From Myxococcales bacterium (GTDB taxonomy: Bacteria; Myxococcota; Polyangia; Fen-1088): a stretch of 11,469 bases of DNA. The stretch is taken from positions 1-11,469 of the forward strand of contig PMCR01000131.1 in the NCBI GenBank assembly GCA_003155465.1, in the 5' to 3' direction. The position numbers were made by a program, and so were the translations under genes. Positions 7,637-11,469 of the stretch are shown here, piece by piece; position 1 is the stretch's first letter, and each line of letters opens with the position of its first letter. The notes below the pieces were generated by a model. That model did no database searches and was not told the origin of the DNA. It was given only the letters and a program-made list of their open reading frames with translations.

Positions 7637-9484
7637 ATGCGCGGCGCCTTGCTTTGCCTGCTCTTGCTCCTGCCGGCTTCGGCCGCGGCGTCGGGCTATG
7701 CCGACCTCGGGAAACTGGAACGGGAAGGGGTGGACGACGCACTCGCCCTACGCGCTCTGACCCTCGATCCCGAGCCGCAGGGGAAGATCATCGCAACAAT
7801 CCAGGTGGTGAACCTGGACGTGTTTCTGGCCCGCGAACGAGTCCCGTTGGTTTGGGCCAACATCTTCCACCGAACCACACGCGAGCACCACGTCCGGCGT
7901 GAGTCACTTCTGCAGGCCGGCGATCGCTACGACCAGGATCTGGTCGAGGAAACCACACGCAATCTGCAGGATCCCACGCTCTCCAACGTCGTGGCTGTCC
8001 TGCCGGTGAAATCCGCGACGCCAGGGATGGTCGACGTGCTCATCGTGACCCGCGACGTGTGGAGCCTGCGCTTCAACCAGGATTTCGAGGCCGAGCAGAA
8101 CCAGCTCATCTACTTCACCGCCTCGCTCTCGGAGAACAACCTGTTCGGTTGGCGCAAGTACGTGGCCGCCGTATTCGTGATGAACCAAGGCGAGATGGCG
8201 TTCGGGCCCCGGTATGTCGATCCCAATATCCTGGGCACGCGCCTCAAGCTGGAAGCGGCTTTCTCTTGGATCTGGAAGCGCGAGACCGGCGAGATCGCCG
8301 CCGGCCCGCAAGAAGGCTCCTCGTCGCGCTTTCACCTGGAGTATCCGCTTTGGTCGCTCGCCCGCCGCTGGGGTGCTGCCGCGGATTTCAGCCACGTCGA
8401 TGGTGTGGTCCGCGGCTTCTGCGGCACGCAGCTTCGCCAGTTTCCGCTGGACGATGGGCCCCACAACGCCTGCGACCCGATGCCCACAACCACAGCCCCG
8501 GACGCGCCCCCGGTGCCGTGGGTCTACCGGGTGAGGAAGATGAACACCAGCGCGACGGTCACCCGCTCGTTCCCCAGACCTTCGGTCATCCAGCGCGTAT
8601 CCGCCGGCCACGAACTCGCGCTGGCACGTCCGTCGTTCACGTCCGACTTTCCCTACCCCGAAGGCTCGCCCCAGCGGGACCAGTTCTCCCGTGAGGTTTT
8701 TCCCCTGTCGGAACGAGTGGCGGACCTGTTCCTGCGCTACGAACTGTTCACGCCCCGCTACCGGACCTTTCGCGACCTCGACACCTTTGATTTTCGCGAG
8801 GACATCCGGCTCGGGCCCTACCTGTCGCTCAAGGCCGGCCAGGCCGGTGCCTGGGTGGGATCGCAAAGCGATCTCACTCTCTTTCAAACATCGGTCAACC
8901 TGGTGGAGGACGCCCTGGGCGGGCTGCAGAGCGTGGGCGGCTCATGGGAGGCTCGCGTGGTCGGCGGCGAGGTGACGGACCAGCTTGTCCGGGGCCGGGT
9001 CACCTTGGCCACGCCTGTGCTGGCGCGCCTGCTGCGCGTGGTGGCGACGGCCAACCTGGGTCTGTTCTACCGCAACACCCGCAAGCGCTACTTCTCGGTG
9101 GGCGGCGACAGCGGCGGGGACAACTATCCGGAGGACGCCAACAGCAGGCTGGGGGCCTATGACAACGTCCTGCGCGGCTATCCGGTGGGCGAGTTTGTGG
9201 GCTACGGCGCGCAGTTGGTCGGCCACATCGAGGCGCGCACCATGGCGCTCAAGCTGGCGTTCTTGCGCCTGGGCGGTCTGCTGTTCTTCGATGCCGGCCA
9301 TGCAGCTGCCGACGCCGGCAGTCTGACCCTCTACAGCGATGTGGGCTTCGGCCTGCGCTTGCTCATTCCGCAGCTCAACATCTACTCGCTGCGGGCCGAC
9401 TGGGCCTTCCCGTTGCGGCCGGTTCCCGGCATGCCCGCGGGTTGGCCCGGCCGCATGACCTTCGGCTTCCGCCAGGTTTTCTAG
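7637..9484 (+). CDS. Omp85/BamA-superfamily outer-membrane protein with one visible POTRA-like domain
   Basis: A 615-residue protein of the superfamily that inserts or moves proteins across the outer membrane. The signal peptide (MRGALLCLLLLLPASAAAS) sets the start at 7637; the frame is open 58 codons further upstream but that part does not look like a leader. One POTRA-like unit (about 50-147) includes RRESLLQAGDRYDQDLVEETTRNL and VDVLIVTRDVWSL. The barrel follows, with NNLFGWRKYV and DPNILGTRLKL, typical early Omp85 strands. LRGYPVGEF (512-520) matches the conserved (V/L)RG(Y/F) motif of loop 6. Late strands and a terminal Phe (FGFRQVF) fit barrel recognition. BamA has five POTRA domains and TamA three, so this is a short relative, not the essential BamA. 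Only two Cys (262, 279) remain after the leader, both in one predicted loop. The client is unknown. Confidence 0.8.
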   Translation: MRGALLCLLLLLPASAAASGYADLGKLEREGVDDALALRALTLDPEPQGKIIATIQVVNLDVFLARERVPLVWANIFHRTTREHHVRRESLLQAGDRYDQDLVEETTRNLQDPTLSNVVAVLPVKSATPGMVDVLIVTRDVWSLRFNQDFEAEQNQLIYFTASLSENNLFGWRKYVAAVFVMNQGEMAFGPRYVDPNILGTRLKLEAAFSWIWKRETGEIAAGPQEGSSSRFHLEYPLWSLARRWGAAADFSHVDGVVRGFCGTQLRQFPLDDGPHNACDPMPTTTAPDAPPVPWVYRVRKMNTSATVTRSFPRPSVIQRVSAGHELALARPSFTSDFPYPEGSPQRDQFSREVFPLSERVADLFLRYELFTPRYRTFRDLDTFDFREDIRLGPYLSLKAGQAGAWVGSQSDLTLFQTSVNLVEDALGGLQSVGGSWEARVVGGEVTDQLVRGRVTLATPVLARLLRVVATANLGLFYRNTRKRYFSVGGDSGGDNYPEDANSRLGAYDNVLRGYPVGEFVGYGAQLVGHIEARTMALKLAFLRLGGLLFFDAGHAAADAGSLTLYSDVGFGLRLLIPQLNIYSLRADWAFPLRPVPGMPAGWPGRMTFGFRQVF

Positions 9485-9530
9485 GATGCTTTTGTGATGA
9501 TAGACACCCCCACGCCCACGTCTTCTCCAG

Positions 9531-11300
9531 CTAGCGCCTCCTGCGAAGGGCAATCGCTCCAATTAGCAGGGCCACTAGCGCGAAGCATGGGTGGTTTGCC
9601 TGGGCGTGGGTGACACCACAAGCACATCCGCTGGACGCCGATGGCCCGCTCACCGCGGTCGTCGCGCCACCGGCCGCGCTGGTCTGCATCGTTCCTCCCC
9701 CAGCAACACTGCCCCCGCTTCCACCTTCGCCAACCTGGGATATGCCGCCGCTGCCAGACGAACCGCCAGATCCGACTGCTCCGCCAACAGCGACACTGCC
9801 GCCCATCTCAGCAACTAGGCCGCCAGTTCCAACCGCGCCCCCGGCGGCCAGAACTCCAGCAGCAGCGCTCGTACTCGTCTTGCCACCGCTTCCCGATATT
9901 CCGCCGGTTGCCGACGTCCCACCGGTTTCTGCCTTGCCGCCGGTGCCCGTGGCCCCACCGGTGCCCATGGCCCCACCGGTTCCCGTGGCCCCGCCAGCTC
10001 CCGTGGCGCCGCCGGTTCCCGTCCTGCCGCCAGTCCCCGGAGCGCCGCCCGATCCTCCGCCGATTCCACCTGAACCACCCGCTTGGCCCGCGTCCGGCGC
10101 TCCTCCTCTCGATCCGCCAGCCCCGCCGGCTCCGCTGCTGCCGCCAGCCCCGCCCTGGCCTCCATTGTCTGCATCGAAGGTCGCGCCGTCGAACGGCACA
10201 ACGATGACTTTGCTGTCGTGTCCGCTGTTGCCCACGATGGAGTCCTTATCGGCGTCGACAACCGCAAAGGTGAAATGGGTGACGTGGCCATTCTCAAGGA
10301 ATACCCCGGGACGTTCCATCTTGAACCAATGGTTCACCGTTCCGTCGGTGTAGCGCACGAAATTCGTCGTCGGATCGTAGGCGATGCCCATGTTCATCCA
10401 GTTGTTGACACCATCCTTGGACATGAGGTGATAAGCCTTCCGAATGCCCCAGTAGTTGTAGACGATATGGAAATAGCCTCCGCTGTACCAAATTACTGGA
10501 TCCTCGTCCTCCACGATGCCGCCGGACCCGGCAATGGTCGGGTAAACGCTGTCCTTCGTCTGCGACACGTAGGGCCCCAGAAGGCCGCTTGAGCTAATTG
10601 CGATATAGCCGTTACGTGACGTCATCTCGAAATTCCCATCCGGAGAAACCACAAACGTCGTGTTGCTCTTCGGCTGAACAATGGTGCCGGAGAATTTCAT
10701 GGAACCCTGATATTTCCAGGGGCCGTCGAGAGAACTAGCGGTGAAGATGTCCGCGGGCCTCGTGGCACTGCACAGAAGTGCATACGTGCCGTCCGAGAGC
10801 GTAATCCCAGTGACGTTATGCCCCTTCCCAACGATGCCCCCACTTGTATCGTTTGGCCAAGCCAACCCTTGGTCAACATAGGGTCCGATGACATTGCTGC
10901 TGCTGAGTCCATGGACCGCCTGCGACTTCGTCCATCCACCATTGTGACCCAGGCTCTCGGACCACCGGCTGACGAAGATGTGATACTTGCCATCCGCCGC
11001 GTGAAAGATCTTTCCGTCCCAATACGACCAAGTCTTGGCCGTTGTGTCCTCGATTCCGTTACCCGTATCGCGTGGGCCGACGGTAGCAGCGCCCCACACG
11101 GTCGACGACAACGGATTAATGATGGGCATGGGCTGAAAATAGTCGATCAGAGTCTTGGCGGCTGCCGGCGAAGTCGCGCCCACAACCGACATCGCCACGA
11201 GCGACTGAAGCAGAACTCGTGCTGCGCGCTGCCGCGCCGAGGCGCTTGCCACGGACCCTCGCGCGAGAACTTCCATCGCTTTCTGATTTCCGGTTCGCAT
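9531..11300 (-). CDS. Secreted beta-propeller, glycoside-hydrolase (GH43-like) protein with Gly-rich linker and MYXO-CTERM tail
   Basis: A 589-residue protein, likely cell-surface. After a long leader (hydrophobic core about 28-45, likely cut near SPAAA at 44-48) comes a Trp/Tyr/Gly-rich domain (about 49-375) with blade-like repeats such as WSYWDGKIFHAADGKYHIFV, SSLDGPWKYQG and EDEDPVIWYSGGYFHIVYNY. These resemble GH43/GH117-type five-bladed propellers; catalytic acids cannot be assigned, though acidic residues 264-267 (EDED) are candidates. A Gly/Ser/Thr-rich linker (about 379-549) follows, then SGCACG (557-562), a short hydrophobic helix (573-585) and RRRR, matching MYXO-CTERM sorting tails. 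GGAGG five bases before the ATG at 11300 favours this start; the frame stays open to an ATG at 11411. It converges on the Omp85 gene, 46 bases apart. Secretion and the tail are firmer than the enzyme family. Confidence 0.75.
   Translation of the reverse strand: MRTGNQKAMEVLARGSVASASARQRAARVLLQSLVAMSVVGATSPAAAKTLIDYFQPMPIINPLSSTVWGAATVGPRDTGNGIEDTTAKTWSYWDGKIFHAADGKYHIFVSRWSESLGHNGGWTKSQAVHGLSSSNVIGPYVDQGLAWPNDTSGGIVGKGHNVTGITLSDGTYALLCSATRPADIFTASSLDGPWKYQGSMKFSGTIVQPKSNTTFVVSPDGNFEMTSRNGYIAISSSGLLGPYVSQTKDSVYPTIAGSGGIVEDEDPVIWYSGGYFHIVYNYWGIRKAYHLMSKDGVNNWMNMGIAYDPTTNFVRYTDGTVNHWFKMERPGVFLENGHVTHFTFAVVDADKDSIVGNSGHDSKVIVVPFDGATFDADNGGQGGAGGSSGAGGAGGSRGGAPDAGQAGGSGGIGGGSGGAPGTGGRTGTGGATGAGGATGTGGAMGTGGATGTGGKAETGGTSATGGISGSGGKTSTSAAAGVLAAGGAVGTGGLVAEMGGSVAVGGAVGSGGSSGSGGISQVGEGGSGGSVAGGGTMQTSAAGGATTAVSGPSASSGCACGVTHAQANHPCFALVALLIGAIALRRRR
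9901..10044 (-). repeat. 18-bp tandem repeat array encoding GGATGT-type linker units
   Basis: Eight consecutive 18-base units run without gaps, each beginning CCACCGG, CCGCCGG or a close variant on the plus strand; 9955-9972 and 9973-9990 differ at only two bases. In the coding (minus) frame each unit gives six residues such as GGATGT or GGAMGT. Less regular Gly-rich sequence extends on both sides (about 9654-10166). The unit length is a multiple of three, so copy changes would keep the frame and alter linker length. Confidence 0.85.
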
Positions 11301-11469
11301 CACGGCCTCCATACGGTCGTCGGTCTTGCGCATTCGGGCGAACGCGCAGTTTGTAACTTGGTTTCGGTTTCCACAGGGGCACGACATCGCAGAATCGGGT
11401 TCAAGAATCATTCATTGCCGTCCGGCGCCGGCACCGGCACCGTAACTCTGTGACCGAAAGGGGAGCTGT
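11301..11469. other. Upstream region of the propeller protein gene
   Basis: This stretch leads into the minus-strand propeller gene. It holds an in-frame open extension up to 11411 and, further out, a short GC-rich run with a six-base period (CGGCGCCGGCACCGGCACCG, about 11422-11441). I see no convincing promoter boxes and no other gene; the window ends here. Confidence 0.4.
11306..11310 (-). promoter_or_regulatory. Ribosome binding site of the propeller protein gene
   Basis: GGAGG lies five bases before the ATG at 11300. It is the only good Shine-Dalgarno among the possible in-frame starts at 11411, 11387, 11333, 11312, 11300 and 11276, and so supports the 589-residue form. Confidence 0.6.

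Noticed and set aside
7904..8887. Minus-strand open frame (327 codons) opposite the Omp85 gene
   Set aside because: It is antisense to conserved POTRA and barrel strands, with no leader or domain of its own.
9485..9530. Terminator in the convergent gap between the Omp85 and propeller genes
   Set aside because: I found no inverted repeat with a T-run in these 46 bases.
9901..10044. CRISPR array, because of regular repeats
   Set aside because: Units are directly tandem with no spacers, lie inside a coding frame and have a period of 18 bases, too short for CRISPR.
9610..10353. Plus-strand Pro-rich frame resembling a collagen-like or PPE-type protein
   Set aside because: It is the complement of the Gly-rich linker (Gly codons read as Pro); the minus frame has the leader, domain and sorting tail.

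Overview
The window looks like chromosomal DNA of a GC-rich, Gram-negative member of the Myxococcota. The main pointer is the last gene, whose protein ends in a MYXO-CTERM-type sorting tail (Gly-Cys pair, short hydrophobic helix, four terminal Arg) after a long Gly/Ser/Thr-rich linker. Two outer-membrane beta-barrel proteins, a YbjN-like small protein and an NtrC-type regulator fit the same group. The organism call is inferred from protein features, not from a marker gene.

Layout. (1) Positions 1-3153, minus strand, read right to left: ssb, a secreted NodB-type polysaccharide deacetylase, a sigma-54-dependent NtrC-family response regulator, and the first 46 codons of a YbjN-like protein that runs off the left edge. 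Spacing is tight (59, 17 and 63 bases), so this may be one transcript. (2) A 149-base divergent gap, then on the plus strand a lytic murein transglycosylase (TPR-like superhelix plus C-terminal SLT domain) and leuB, 42 bases apart. (3) leuB converges on a minus-strand gene for a small outer-membrane barrel protein with a Pro/Ala-rich N-terminal segment; a GC-rich hairpin lies between them. (4) That gene shares a 215-base divergent gap with a plus-strand Omp85/BamA-superfamily protein. (5) The Omp85 gene converges on a minus-strand gene for a secreted, probably surface-anchored beta-propeller protein of glycoside-hydrolase type, whose linker is encoded by an 18-bp tandem repeat.

Most products act in the envelope: wall cleavage (Slt), wall or glycan deacetylation (NodB), outer-membrane barrels, and a surface-displayed glycan-active candidate. 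SSB and LeuB are housekeeping proteins. I see no CRISPR array, phage, insertion sequence, toxin-antitoxin pair, tRNA or rRNA. I do not see a convincing new multi-gene system. The observations most worth following are the MYXO-CTERM propeller protein with its repeat-encoded linker, the unusual grouping of ssb, deacetylase and an orphan NtrC regulator, and the palindrome in the leader of the small barrel gene.
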